A stretch of DNA of 59,672 nucleotides from NCBI GenBank assembly GCA_030695565.1, contig JAUYRZ010000071.1:1-59672 (forward strand). Reading direction: 5' to 3'. The translations under genes and the position numbers were made by a program. The DNA comes from Archangium sp. (lineage in GTDB: Bacteria > Myxococcota > Myxococcia > Myxococcales > Myxococcaceae). The notes beneath the pieces are model-generated. The model was not told the origin of the DNA, ran no database searches, and worked only from the letters and a program-made list of their open reading frames with translations. This document shows positions 1 through 7,247 of this stretch, piece by piece (positions within the stretch are counted from its first letter, which is position 1; each line of letters opens with the position of its first letter).

Positions 1-156
1 CGCCTTCGCCACGGCGCTTGGTGCTTCGGTTTTTCCGTCAGCGTGGAAATGGCCTCCTGAGCCACTCCAGATCCACTTACCTTCGTCACCCGCCGCGACC
101 TGTCCGCGACGGGCTATTTCACCGCTCTCCCGAAGGGAGAGGGAGTCAGCTTTCAC
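1..156. other. Left-edge non-coding stretch with hairpin
   Basis: No convincing gene is seen. Positions 125-141 form a perfect hairpin: CTCTCCC, loop GAA, GGGAGAG. It lies just downstream of the minus-strand gene ending at 157, so it could help end that transcript, although no T-run follows in that direction. Similar CTCTCCC/GGGAGAG motifs recur at 50781-50816, so this is probably one member of a dispersed hairpin family. The first 120 bases may be the end of an unseen neighbour. Confidence 0.4.
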
Positions 157-1044
157 TTATTCCCTGCTCGCCTCGAGCACGCGAGACAGCTGCTCGACGC
201 GAGTCCTCAGCTCAGCGCGATCCTTGCGCTTCGGATCGATCTTCAACAACCGGGTCAGCCGCTCGACCGCTTCGCTCGCCAGGTCGACGTCCTTCAGTTG
301 CTCGGCGCGATCGATCAACTCCAGCGTGTACGCCTTCGCGTCATCGATCTGGTCGTACTGAAACAACCCATCGATCGCGCTGAGCCGCGCGAAGTCATCA
401 CGCTTCGCATCGCCGGCGATCAACTTGAGATCGACCAGCGCCCCGTACACGTCACCCTTGGCCGCCTTCACCAACGCCGCCGAGGTGCCCACGCGCACGT
501 GGAACATGCCCTCTTCGATCACCACGAACCGATCCGCCAACGCGGGCAGCGACTTCCGCGCGAGCGCCTCGGCCATGCCGTCGAGCACCTCGAGCCAATC
601 GCCCATCGCGCCGGCCATCTCGGCCATGAACTTCTCGCGCCGTTCGCCCGCTTCGGGCACGCGCAGCAAATACCCCTCGACCACCTTGAACCGCGCCTCG
701 AGCGTGCCGTCATCGGGCCGGTTCTCGAGCGCGCCATTGAGCGCGGTCAACAGGTTCACCGACGCGAGCGACAGGTCGGTCGGAGCGAGCTCGCCGCCCT
801 TGAGCCTGCGCCACAGCTCTTCGGCCGCGGCGGCGGGGAAACGCGAGAACTGCCCGGTGCCTTTCCAGCGCTCGTGCCACCCCATGGCGATGGCGAGCGG
901 GAAATCTTCTTTCGTCAGCTCGAGGAACTCCGCCTCGGTGACGGCGACACCGTAGTGGCCCAGCGAGCCGAGAATGGCGGCGTTCGAGTACTTCTCGATA
1001 CCCGTGGTGTGCCAGGCCTTGTCGACGCGGTCGACCGAACTCAT
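157..1044 (-). CDS. Hypothetical protein, tandem paralogue B
   Basis: A 295-residue soluble-looking protein with no signal peptide or membrane helix. It is clearly paralogous to the gene immediately upstream (1044-1922): both start with V-D-K-x-W, then S-I/A-I-L-G-x-L-G-H-Y-G, W-K-G-T-G-Q-F and F-P-x-A-A-A-x-E-L. The C-terminal half is helical with alternating charged and aliphatic residues, and shares an A-x-x-A-L/I-D-x-L-F-Q motif with the paralogue. Its ATG overlaps the upstream stop by one base (TGATG), which implies translational coupling. I do not recognise the family; a helical-repeat or scaffold role is only a guess. Confidence 0.85.
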   Translation of the reverse strand: MSSVDRVDKAWHTTGIEKYSNAAILGSLGHYGVAVTEAEFLELTKEDFPLAIAMGWHERWKGTGQFSRFPAAAAEELWRRLKGGELAPTDLSLASVNLLTALNGALENRPDDGTLEARFKVVEGYLLRVPEAGERREKFMAEMAGAMGDWLEVLDGMAEALARKSLPALADRFVVIEEGMFHVRVGTSAALVKAAKGDVYGALVDLKLIAGDAKRDDFARLSAIDGLFQYDQIDDAKAYTLELIDRAEQLKDVDLASEAVERLTRLLKIDPKRKDRAELRTRVEQLSRVLEASRE

Positions 1045-1922
1045 CAGTGGTGCCCGCCGGTGTGGGCGTGGGCGCGATCGAGGCGGGCCCGCACTTCACG
1101 GAGGTACGTCACGTCGGCGCCGGCCTTCTGCGCGATGTGGCTGAGCAGGTGGGCGATCGAATCGGCGAGGCCCCACTTCTCCTGCCTGGCCGCTTCGTCG
1201 AACACGGCGATGCCCAGCGGCTTGGCGGCCTCGAACTCCTCGAGCTGAAAGAGCGCGTCGAGGGCGGCGTAGCGCGCGAACACGTCACGCGTGGTGTCTT
1301 CAGCCCACTTCTTCAGGTCGGCCACGGCGCCTTCACGCTCGCCGGTCTGCGCACGCACGAGCGCGGTCATGCAGCCGTCGCGGTCGGTGAAGAGCACTTC
1401 GTGCACGAGCGCGAAACGCATCGCGTCTTCCTTCTTCCCGGCCTTGGCGAGCCGCTCGGGCAGCTCGTTGAAGGTCTGCGCCCACGACTCGAGGAAGGTG
1501 ACCAGCTCACGCAGGAACGCGTCGCGGCTCTCACCCTTCGGCGGCAGGCGGGGAACCATGTCGTCCCAGTTCTTGAAGGCGTCGTTGAGCTTCGCGTCTT
1601 CGCGGCCGGCGACGAGCTTGAGGGCGTTGGCGATGAGATCGAGCACCACGTGCGCGGTCTTCATGGGGGTGGGCTGATCAGGGAGCAGCCGATTGAACAG
1701 CTCGTTGGCCGCCGCATAGGGGAACGGGGCGAACTGGCCGGTGCCCTTCCACTTCGGCTTCCACTCGATCGCCAGGTCGAGCGGGAAACGCTCGGCGGCG
1801 CTCGCTTTGAACGAGGCCTCGTCGATCGTGATGCCGTAGTGCCCGAGCGTCCCGAGGATCGACTCGGTCGAGTAGGTGGTGAGCCCCTTGTCCTTCCACT
1901 GCTTGTCCACGCGTGCCGTCAT
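1044..1922 (-). CDS. Hypothetical protein, tandem paralogue A
   Basis: A 292-residue protein, first of the tandem pair. The N-terminal 90 residues carry the shared block I-L-G-T-L-G-H-Y-G, W-K-G-T-G-Q-F and F-P-Y-A-A-A. There is no signal peptide or membrane segment, so it is probably cytoplasmic. It follows the crotonase gene on the same strand with a 30-base gap, so all three may share a transcript. The paralogues have drifted far apart outside the shared blocks, which indicates an old duplication. Function is not recognised. Confidence 0.85.
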   Translation of the reverse strand: MTARVDKQWKDKGLTTYSTESILGTLGHYGITIDEASFKASAAERFPLDLAIEWKPKWKGTGQFAPFPYAAANELFNRLLPDQPTPMKTAHVVLDLIANALKLVAGREDAKLNDAFKNWDDMVPRLPPKGESRDAFLRELVTFLESWAQTFNELPERLAKAGKKEDAMRFALVHEVLFTDRDGCMTALVRAQTGEREGAVADLKKWAEDTTRDVFARYAALDALFQLEEFEAAKPLGIAVFDEAARQEKWGLADSIAHLLSHIAQKAGADVTYLREVRARLDRAHAHTGGHH

Positions 1923-1952
1923 GCCGCGGCGTTAAGCACGCAGGCCGGGTGA

Positions 1953-2717
1953 TCAGCGACCGAAATCACCATGACGCCCCGCCCCGCCGGCAAAGCGCGC
2001 GGCGCCGGAGACGCCTTCTTTCTGAAGCGCAGCCAGCCCCCCGTTGAATTCCTGAAGGAGCGCCTCGGGGAGCGGATGGTCGAACTGGCTGACCGCGCTC
2101 GCACGATCGGCGCGCATGCAGAGCTGAGGGAACGCGGCGATCTCCCGGGCGAGCTGTTCGGCAGCCTCGCGGGCAGTTCCTTTCGGGACCACGCGATTGA
2201 CCAGGCCGATGGAGAGCGCCTCGTCTGCGCCGACTGCTCGCCCGGTGAGAATCAGGTCGAGCGCGCGCGAGAGGCCGATCATTCGGGGCAAGCGCACGGT
2301 GCCACCGTCGATCAACGGCACGCCCCAGCGGCGGCAGAACACACCGAGCACTGAATCGGCTTCGGCCACGCGCAGATCGCACCACAACGCGAGCTCGAGA
2401 CCGCCTGCGACGGCGTGACCCGCGATGGCCGCGATCACCGGCTTGGACAGCGCCATGCGGCTGGGCCCCAGGGGGCCTGCTCCGCTGGGCTCGACGCGGT
2501 TCTGGCGCTCGGTGCCGATCGACTTGAGATCCGCGCCCGCGCAGAAGGTGCCGCCTTCACCCCAGAGCACCGCCACCTTCGCATCGTCATCACGCTCGAA
2601 GGCGAGGAAGGCTTCGACCAGGGCATCTGCCGTGGGCCCGTCGACCGCGTTGCGGGCTTCGGGGCGATGCAGCACGACCGTGAAGACGCTGCCCTGCTTC
2701 TCGATGCGCACGCTCAT
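1953..2717 (-). CDS. Crotonase / enoyl-CoA hydratase family protein
   Basis: A 254-residue crotonase-fold protein that should act on an acyl-CoA thioester. The oxyanion-hole segment F-C-A-G-A-D-L-K lies near residue 58 and A-I-A-G-H-A-V-A-G-G-L-E-L-A near 95, followed by C-D-L-R-V-A. The glutamate in G-G-L-E matches the first catalytic acid of enoyl-CoA hydratase. The second (in Q-P-E of the rat enzyme) is replaced here: the region reads V-F-C-R-R-W-G-V-P-L-I-D-G-G-T. The downstream Asp may take part in catalysis, so hydratase activity should not be assumed. Divergent from the VOC gene 89 bases away. A decayed second copy lies at 3926-4200. Confidence 0.9.
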   Translation of the reverse strand: MSVRIEKQGSVFTVVLHRPEARNAVDGPTADALVEAFLAFERDDDAKVAVLWGEGGTFCAGADLKSIGTERQNRVEPSGAGPLGPSRMALSKPVIAAIAGHAVAGGLELALWCDLRVAEADSVLGVFCRRWGVPLIDGGTVRLPRMIGLSRALDLILTGRAVGADEALSIGLVNRVVPKGTAREAAEQLAREIAAFPQLCMRADRASAVSQFDHPLPEALLQEFNGGLAALQKEGVSGAARFAGGAGRHGDFGR

Positions 2718-2806
2718 GCGCCAACTCTTTCACAGCGCGGCCCGGCGTCTACGGTGCGGCGACGGCGAGAGTGTTCCGAGCGCCGCGGTGCGCGTAGCCT
2801 GCCGAC

Positions 2807-3199
2807 ATGTTCATCACCGGGTTGGACCACGTGCAGCTCGCTGCTCCGAAGGGATGCGAAGCCGAGGCGCGGCGCTTCTTCGTCGACCTCCTGGGCCTCA
2901 CCGAGATCCCCAAGCCACCAGCGCTGGCAGTGCGCGGAGGACTCTGGCTTCGCTGCGGGAGGCAGGAGCTGCACATCGGAGTCGAGGACGACTTTCGCGC
3001 GGCGAAGAAGGCCCACCCCGCGTTCCGGGTTGCCGACCTCGCCGCGCTCGATGCGCTGCGCGACCGGCTCACCGACGCGGGAGCTCCGATGCGCGAAGAC
3101 GCTGAAGCGGTTCCGGGAGTCGTGCGCTTCTTCGCCGACGATCCCTTCGGAAACCGAATCGAGTTCCTGACCGCAGGTTCGCGGCCCGCAGCGCTGTAA
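2807..3199 (+). CDS. VOC-superfamily protein (glyoxalase/bleomycin-resistance fold)
   Basis: A 130-residue single-module vicinal-oxygen-chelate protein. Likely metal ligands are the His of D-H-V-Q-L near residue 8, the His of E-L-H-I-G near 56 and the Glu of R-I-E-F-L near 121, the usual His/His/Glu pattern of metal-dependent members. The F-A-D-D-P-x-G-N-R motif before the last strand is typical. Such small proteins usually dimerise; the substrate cannot be predicted. Divergent from the crotonase gene, and 11 bases upstream of the outer-membrane-like gene. A partial, frameshifted copy is at 4201-4523. Confidence 0.9.
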   Translation: MFITGLDHVQLAAPKGCEAEARRFFVDLLGLTEIPKPPALAVRGGLWLRCGRQELHIGVEDDFRAAKKAHPAFRVADLAALDALRDRLTDAGAPMREDAEAVPGVVRFFADDPFGNRIEFLTAGSRPAAL

Positions 3200-3210
3200 G
3201 GTTCACCGCG

Positions 3211-3774
3211 ATGCTCTCGCTCGTTCTCTCGTTGGCCATTTCGCAAACCGCCGTGGGGCCACCAGCAGAGCCAGTCGACGGGTTGGTTGCCGCTCGAATG
3301 AATCCCCGTCTGCGCCTGGGTTTTCACGTCACTGGTGGCGCGGGCGCTGGCGGAGGCACGTCTTCACAGGGCGTGGGATTGATGGGCGAGATCGGAGTCG
3401 TGTTGCGCGACCAGTTCTCCCTCACCTTCAGAAACTCAGGCATGGCGCTTCCGGGCTTCGGGTTGATGGTCATGGCGCTGGTCGGGCTCGACTACTCGCT
3501 CTCTGACAAGTTCACCGTCGGAGGCGGCGGGGGCGCCATGTTCCTCATCGCGCCCACCAACTCGTCGATGAGCATCGTGCTGCCATTTCGAGTCACTTTC
3601 GCCCCCTTCTCCCGCGAGCCGGAGGCGGTCGCGCGCAGAGGTTTGTTGGTGTCACTCGAGGCGGGGCCGGCCTACGGCTTCCGCACGTACGCGGGGCGTG
3701 GCTCTCCTGCGCCGATGCCGATCACCCTCTTCGGTTTCTCAGCCCAGCTCTCCGTCGGCTTCGCGTGGTGGTGA
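3211..3774 (+). CDS. Outer-membrane beta-barrel-like protein
   Basis: A 187-residue protein starting with a short hydrophobic signal-like segment (M-L-S-L-V-L-S-L-A-I-S). The body has alternating hydrophobic/polar strands rich in Gly and aromatic residues and ends in aromatic residues (G-F-A-W-W), as expected of a small beta-barrel or outer-membrane-like protein. It has a diverged relative at 5304-5851 whose last residues are nearly the same (G-Y-A-W-W). The stop is followed by a 5' fragment of the kinase gene. Specific function unknown. Confidence 0.75.
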   Translation: MLSLVLSLAISQTAVGPPAEPVDGLVAARMNPRLRLGFHVTGGAGAGGGTSSQGVGLMGEIGVVLRDQFSLTFRNSGMALPGFGLMVMALVGLDYSLSDKFTVGGGGGAMFLIAPTNSSMSIVLPFRVTFAPFSREPEAVARRGLLVSLEAGPAYGFRTYAGRGSPAPMPITLFGFSAQLSVGFAWW

Positions 3775-3790
3775 GCCAGGGTTCGCCGCC

Positions 3791-3925
3791 ATGGATGAAC
3801 AGGTCGAACGCATTCGGGAAGCGCTCGCGAAGCAGGGAGCGACGCTGCAAGACGTGAAGCCGCTGCACGGCGGGGCGTGTCAGGAGAACTTCCGCGTCGA
3901 GCTCGTCGTGAATGGAGCGCCGCTG
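3791..3925 (+). pseudogene. 5' fragment of APH-family kinase gene
   Basis: These 135 bases match the first 135 bases of the intact kinase gene at 5868-6854 with only four differences, all near the 3' end of the fragment. The upstream junction also matches: both copies follow an outer-membrane-like gene ending in the same TGGTGGTGA context. After GCGCCGCTG at 3917-3925 the match stops and crotonase-derived sequence begins. The coding frame therefore keeps about 45 kinase residues and then reads antisense crotonase sequence. It cannot encode a working kinase. Confidence 0.9.
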
Positions 3926-4200
3926 CGGCGGCAGAACACGCCCAACACGGCGTCGGCTTCGGCGACGCGCAGATCGCACCACGACGCGAGCTCGAGACAG
4001 CCTGCGACGGCGTGGCCCGCGATGGCCGCGATCGCCGGCTTGGAGAGCTCCAGGCGGCTGGGCTCGACGCGGTTCTGGCGCTCGGTGCCGATCGACTTGA
4101 GATCCGCCCCCGCGCAGAAGGTGCCGCCTTCACCGCAGAGCACCGCCACCTTCGCTTCGTCGTCACGCTCGAACGCGAGGAAGGCTTCAACCAGAGCGTC
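3926..4200 (-). pseudogene. Internal fragment of crotonase gene
   Basis: Read on the minus strand this encodes about 90 residues matching the middle of the crotonase at 1953-2717, including F-C-A-G-A-D-L-K-S-I-G and A-I-A-G-H-A-V-A-G-C-L-E-L-A. About 21 bases present in the intact gene are missing, near the segment encoding G-P-L-G-P-S-R. Both ends of the gene are absent. The fragment is bounded by kinase sequence on the left and VOC sequence on the right, so it is a deletion remnant of a duplicated block. Confidence 0.9.
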
Positions 4201-4523
4201 GAAGCGCGGCGCTTCTTCGTCGACCTCCTCGGACTCACCGAGATCCCCAAACCACCAGCGTGGCACTGCGCGGAGGGCTCTGGCTTCGCTGCGGGAGCCA
4301 GGAGTTGCACATCGGAGTCGAGGAGGACTTTCGCGCGGCGAAGAAGGCCCATCCCGCATTCCGGGTTGCAGACCTCGTGGCGCTCGATGCGCTGCGCGAC
4401 CGGCTCGCGGCCGCGGGAGTGCCGATGCGCGAAGACTCTGAAGCGATACCCGGAGTCGTGCGCTTCTTTGCTGACGACCCCTTCGGCAACCGAACCGAGT
4501 TCCTTGCCGCAGGTGAGCGGTGA
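4201..4523 (+). pseudogene. 5'-truncated, frameshifted VOC gene copy
   Basis: Matches the VOC gene at 2807-3199 from its E-A-R-R-F-F-V-D-L-L segment to near its end, but lacks the first 19 or so codons, including the start and the first metal-binding His. Near 4258 one base is missing relative to the intact gene (GCGTGGC instead of GCGCTGGC), shifting the frame. Downstream of that the protein is again recognisable (E-L-H-I-G-V-E, F-F-A-D-D-P-F-G-N-R). The copy ends at TGA 4521-4523. Confidence 0.88.
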
Positions 4524-4684
4524 TCGTGAGCACCTCCACCACAATCAGAGAGGGTGGTGCCTCCTCCGAAAACGGAGGGCCGGAAGGGAAGCGGGTCGCT
4601 GGAGTGGGTCCCTGCGCCCTACTGGACTTGCCCGCGAGCCGGATCACCGCGAGTGCACCAGCCAGAGCCAACCGTCGATGAGGA

Positions 4685-4761
4685 AACAAAATCCACAACG
4701 CTGAGCCCTCGTCAGGGGGGCAGAGGCTCAGGGATAAAGTTTACAAAGCGAGAGTTAGCTC
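4685..4761 (+). repeat. Direct repeat unit 1 (107-base offset)
   Basis: Aligns without gaps to 4792-4868, offset exactly 107 bases, with roughly two thirds identity. Shared blocks are AACAAAAT at the left, GCTGAG, GGGGGGCA in the centre, GTTTACAAAGCG near the right and GTTAG at the right edge. The centre can form a small hairpin (CCCT-CGTC-AGGG); in this unit CTGAGCC at 4702 and GGCTCAG at 4725 could also pair. Nature unknown. Confidence 0.7.
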
Positions 4762-4791
4762 GTGTGGAGGGGCCGTAACCTTCAATGAGTC

Positions 4792-4868
4792 AACAAAATT
4801 GATGAGGCTGAGACCCCCTTGGGGGGGCACCGGCTTGTGGACAGAGTTTACAAAGCGTCGGTTAGGTC
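4792..4868 (+). repeat. Direct repeat unit 2 (107-base offset)
   Basis: Second unit of the pair, aligned base for base with 4685-4761. The central hairpin is kept with a different sequence (CCCCC-TT-GGGGG instead of CCCT-CGTC-AGGG), so pairing rather than sequence may be conserved. The right edge reads GTTAGGT. There is no gene between the units. Confidence 0.7.
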
Positions 4869-5034
4869 AACGCTTCGTTCAGCGCGTGTACGGATGCGCC
4901 GTGCCGCGAGGCCAGCTCGCGAACGAAGCCCAAGCACCGCAACGGAACCGGCCGTCTTCCCCAGAGCCTACGGGCACACCGCCGAGCGTGCCCTCATCGA
5001 TGCTGCACCCGACGCGCGGTTCAACGCTCCGTAT

Positions 5035-5307
5035 ATGGCGTTGCTTCGAGAGGGCACGAATCCGGTCTGGGGTGCGTTCGTGCTGGCGTGCGTCGCCGGC
5101 TGCCTGGGGCTCGACTTCTATTGGCTGTTCACGGAGAGCGGGCCCATCGCCTGGCTCGCGGAGGCTGAGGCGCGCGTGATGTTTGGGCACTGGGCGCCGA
5201 AGGTCACGTTCCTGATCCTGTTGTTGGCGCAGGTCGGAGCAGTGATCGTGCTCAAGCTGATCATCGAGAAGCTCACCGGCAAGCGCCTCACCACGCCCGT
5301 CTCATGA
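5035..5307 (+). CDS. Small membrane protein, two predicted helices
   Basis: A 90-residue protein when started at ATG 5035; the frame stays open upstream to 4819 but that part is in the repeat region and looks non-coding. Two hydrophobic segments are visible: N-P-V-W-G-A-F-V-L-A-C-V-A-G-C-L-G-L (residues 9-26) and V-T-F-L-I-L-L-L-A-Q-V-G-A-V-I-V-L-K-L (about 57-75), followed by a basic tail. Its TGA overlaps the ATG of the next gene (ATGA at 5304-5307), suggesting coupled expression. Family not recognised. Confidence 0.6.
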   Translation: MALLREGTNPVWGAFVLACVAGCLGLDFYWLFTESGPIAWLAEAEARVMFGHWAPKVTFLILLLAQVGAVIVLKLIIEKLTGKRLTTPVS

Positions 5308-5851
5308 TCGCGCTCGCCCTCATGCTGGCACTCTCCCAGGCCAAGCCTATCGAGGTCAGCGAGGAGCGAGAGCGCCCGCGCGTCAAAGCCGCGCTAAGCG
5401 TCGGGGGCGGACCGATTCTGCCGATCCTTTCGCCCTTCCCTTCCAATTCTCCCTCGAGCTGGGCGTGGGCGGGGCTGGCGGTTGAAGGCGGCGTCGTGTT
5501 GAACGATCGGATCGTCTTTTCAGGCCGCGCGTCGTTCTTCACCAACTTCGGCGCCCTCGCATCGGAGGAAACGCGGGGCTCGACTTCGCGGTCTCCGATC
5601 ACTTTGCCCTTGGCGCGGGCGTCGGCGTGCTCTGGGTGGCGAGCACCTTCCGAAGCATCGCGGGAATGATGGTTCCAGTTCGAATCGGCGTCGCGCCGTG
5701 GGCACGGAAGCCAACCGAGACGCGACGCAGCGGGCTGCTGATCTGCTTCGAGCTCGCGGGTGGCGTCACGGGCGATGCTTCGCGTGGCCTGGGAGGGCCC
5801 TACAGTCCAGCCGCCTCTGCGCTGCTCACCGTCGGCTACGCGTGGTGGTGA
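5304..5851 (+). pseudogene. Frameshifted outer-membrane-like gene, paralogue of 3211-3774
   Basis: The 5' part (from ATG 5304) encodes a signal-like segment (M-I-A-L-A-L-M-L-A-L-S-Q-A) and then strand-like sequence up to about 5565. The continuation homologous to the intact paralogue is in another frame: A-G-L-D-F-A-V-S-D-H-F-A-L-G corresponds to V-G-L-D-Y-S-L-S-D-K-F-T-V-G of the gene at 3211, and both end G-F/Y-A-W-W. One indel near 5555-5570 would restore a protein of about 180 residues. It is either a recent pseudogene or a sequencing error. Apart from the ends, the paralogues are strongly diverged. Confidence 0.8.
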
Positions 5852-5867
5852 GCTAGGGTGCGCCGCC

Positions 5868-6854
5868 ATGGATGAACAGGTCGAACGCATTCGGGAAGCG
5901 CTCGCGAAGCAGGGAGCGACGCTGCAAGACGTGAAGCCGCTGCACGGCGGCGCCTGCCAGGAAAACTTCCGCGTCGAGCTCGTCGTGAATGGAGCGCCGC
6001 TGAGGCTGGCGTTGCGAAGCGATGCTCCGACGTCGCTGCCCGGCAGCATCAAGCGCAAGGCCGAGTTCGCGGTGATCGAAGCGGCCGTCAACGCGGGCGT
6101 GAAGACGCCGCCGGTGCGTTGGCTTCAGCACGATCTGCTGCGCAAAGGTTCTGACGCGTACTTCCTCGAGTGGGCGCAAGGCGAGGCGATCGGCCGGCGC
6201 GTGGTGCGCAACCCCGAGCTGGAATCGGCGCGCGCGAAGCTGCCTCTGGAGTTGGCGGACACGCTGGCGAAGCTGCACACCGTCACGCCGAAGACCGCCC
6301 TGCCCTTCACCGCACCCGAACAAGGTCCGGCGCGTTCGGCGCTCGACGACCTGCGCAAGATGCTCGACGGCCTGCCCGGCGTGTACCCAGCGACCGAGTT
6401 CGCCATCAACTGGCTCGCGGCGCGGTTGCCCTCGAACGAAGAGACCGTGCTCGTGCATGGCGACTTTCGCACCGGAAACTTCCTGGTCACGCCAGACGGG
6501 TTGTCGGCCCTGCTCGACTGGGAGTTCTCACACTTCGGATCGCCCTACGAAGATCTCTCGTGGGTCTCGGTGCGCGACTGGCGCTTCAACCGCCTCGACA
6601 AACCCATCGGTGGTTTCGCGGCGCGCGCTCCGTTCTACGCGGCGTACGAACGCGCGAGCGGCCGCCAGGTCGACCTCGAGCAAGTGCTCTGGTGGGAGAT
6701 CTGCGGGAACCTTCGCTGGGCCGTGGGCAGCGTGTTCCAGGGCGAGCGCTACCTCTCAGGTGAACAACGCGATCTCGAGCTCATCGCGATCGCCCGCCGC
6801 AACGTCGAGATGGAATTCGAAGCGCTGCGGCTCATTCGCCGCGGGAGGCTGTAG
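5868..6854 (+). CDS. APH-family phosphotransferase (kinase fold)
   Basis: A 328-residue protein of the aminoglycoside phosphotransferase/choline-kinase fold. The catalytic loop is V-H-G-D-F-R-T-G-N (residues about 196-204), and the metal-binding Asp is in L-L-D-W-E near 214, followed by a typical H-F-G-S-P-Y-E-D-L-S-W. In bacteria this subgroup commonly sits with acyl-CoA genes and is related to the kinase-like part of ACAD10, so drug resistance is unlikely. ATG 5868 is chosen because its first 45 codons are duplicated at 3791-3925 with the same start; the frame opens earlier, in the upstream pseudogene. The DUF6285-like gene follows after three bases. Confidence 0.9.
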   Translation: MDEQVERIREALAKQGATLQDVKPLHGGACQENFRVELVVNGAPLRLALRSDAPTSLPGSIKRKAEFAVIEAAVNAGVKTPPVRWLQHDLLRKGSDAYFLEWAQGEAIGRRVVRNPELESARAKLPLELADTLAKLHTVTPKTALPFTAPEQGPARSALDDLRKMLDGLPGVYPATEFAINWLAARLPSNEETVLVHGDFRTGNFLVTPDGLSALLDWEFSHFGSPYEDLSWVSVRDWRFNRLDKPIGGFAARAPFYAAYERASGRQVDLEQVLWWEICGNLRWAVGSVFQGERYLSGEQRDLELIAIARRNVEMEFEALRLIRRGRL

Positions 6855-6857
6855 ACC

Positions 6858-7247
6858 ATGCAGAACCGACCTGATCATTCGACGCTGCTCGACGCGATCG
6901 CGAGCTTCTTGATGTCGGACCTGGTGCCGAAGCTGGAGGCCGACAAGGCGCTGCAGTTTCGCGTGTTGATCGCGGCCAATCTGGCGACCGTGGTGGCTGG
7001 CGAAGTGCGCACCGGGGCGGCTCGATTCGCTTCAGAAGCGGGCCGGCTGCAGGCGCTGCTCGCGAGCCCAGAACTTCCACGCGATGACGCCGCCCTCGAG
7101 GCGCTCAACCGCTCGCTCGCCACCGCGCTGCGGAAGAACGAACTCTCACCCGCGAAGCTCGACGCTGCGCTGGAGCATCTCTTCGTCACCGCGAAGGAGA
7201 CGCTCGAGGTCACCAACCCGCGCTTCGAGTTGAACGAAGAGATCTGA
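6858..7247 (+). CDS. DUF6285-like protein
   Basis: A 129-residue, mostly helical acidic protein: L-L-D-A-I-A-S-F-L near the N-terminus, then R-V-L-I-A-A-N-L-A-T-V-V-A-G-E-V and a C-terminal segment ending N-P-R-F-E. This pattern and the position directly after an APH-family kinase fit the DUF6285 family, which as I recall is regularly encoded next to such kinases and acyl-CoA dehydrogenases. The start lies three bases after the kinase stop, so the two are co-expressed. A partner or regulator of the kinase is an inference. The 3' end overlaps the convergent hydrolase gene by 38 bases. Confidence 0.8.
   Translation: MQNRPDHSTLLDAIASFLMSDLVPKLEADKALQFRVLIAANLATVVAGEVRTGAARFASEAGRLQALLASPELPRDDAALEALNRSLATALRKNELSPAKLDAALEHLFVTAKETLEVTNPRFELNEEI

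Larger units (their letters stand above)
4524..5034. other. Gene-poor scar between duplicated blocks
   Basis: About 510 bases without a convincing gene. It contains a 77-base imperfect direct repeat (4685-4761 and 4792-4868) and an inverted repeat with perfect 9-base arms, GCTTCGTTC at 4872-4880 and GAACGAAGC at 4921-4929. Parts are less GC-rich than the surroundings (for example 4681-4700 and 4736-4750). Open frames crossing it lack recognisable motifs and one merely extends the gene at 5035 upstream. It is the place where the second copy of the duplicated block has been reshaped. Confidence 0.5.

Noticed and set aside
4685-4868. Integron attC sites
   Set aside because: Only the second unit ends in a good GTTRRRY core (GTTAGGT); the matching RYYYAAC at the other end is absent in both, there is no cassette ORF and no integrase in the window.
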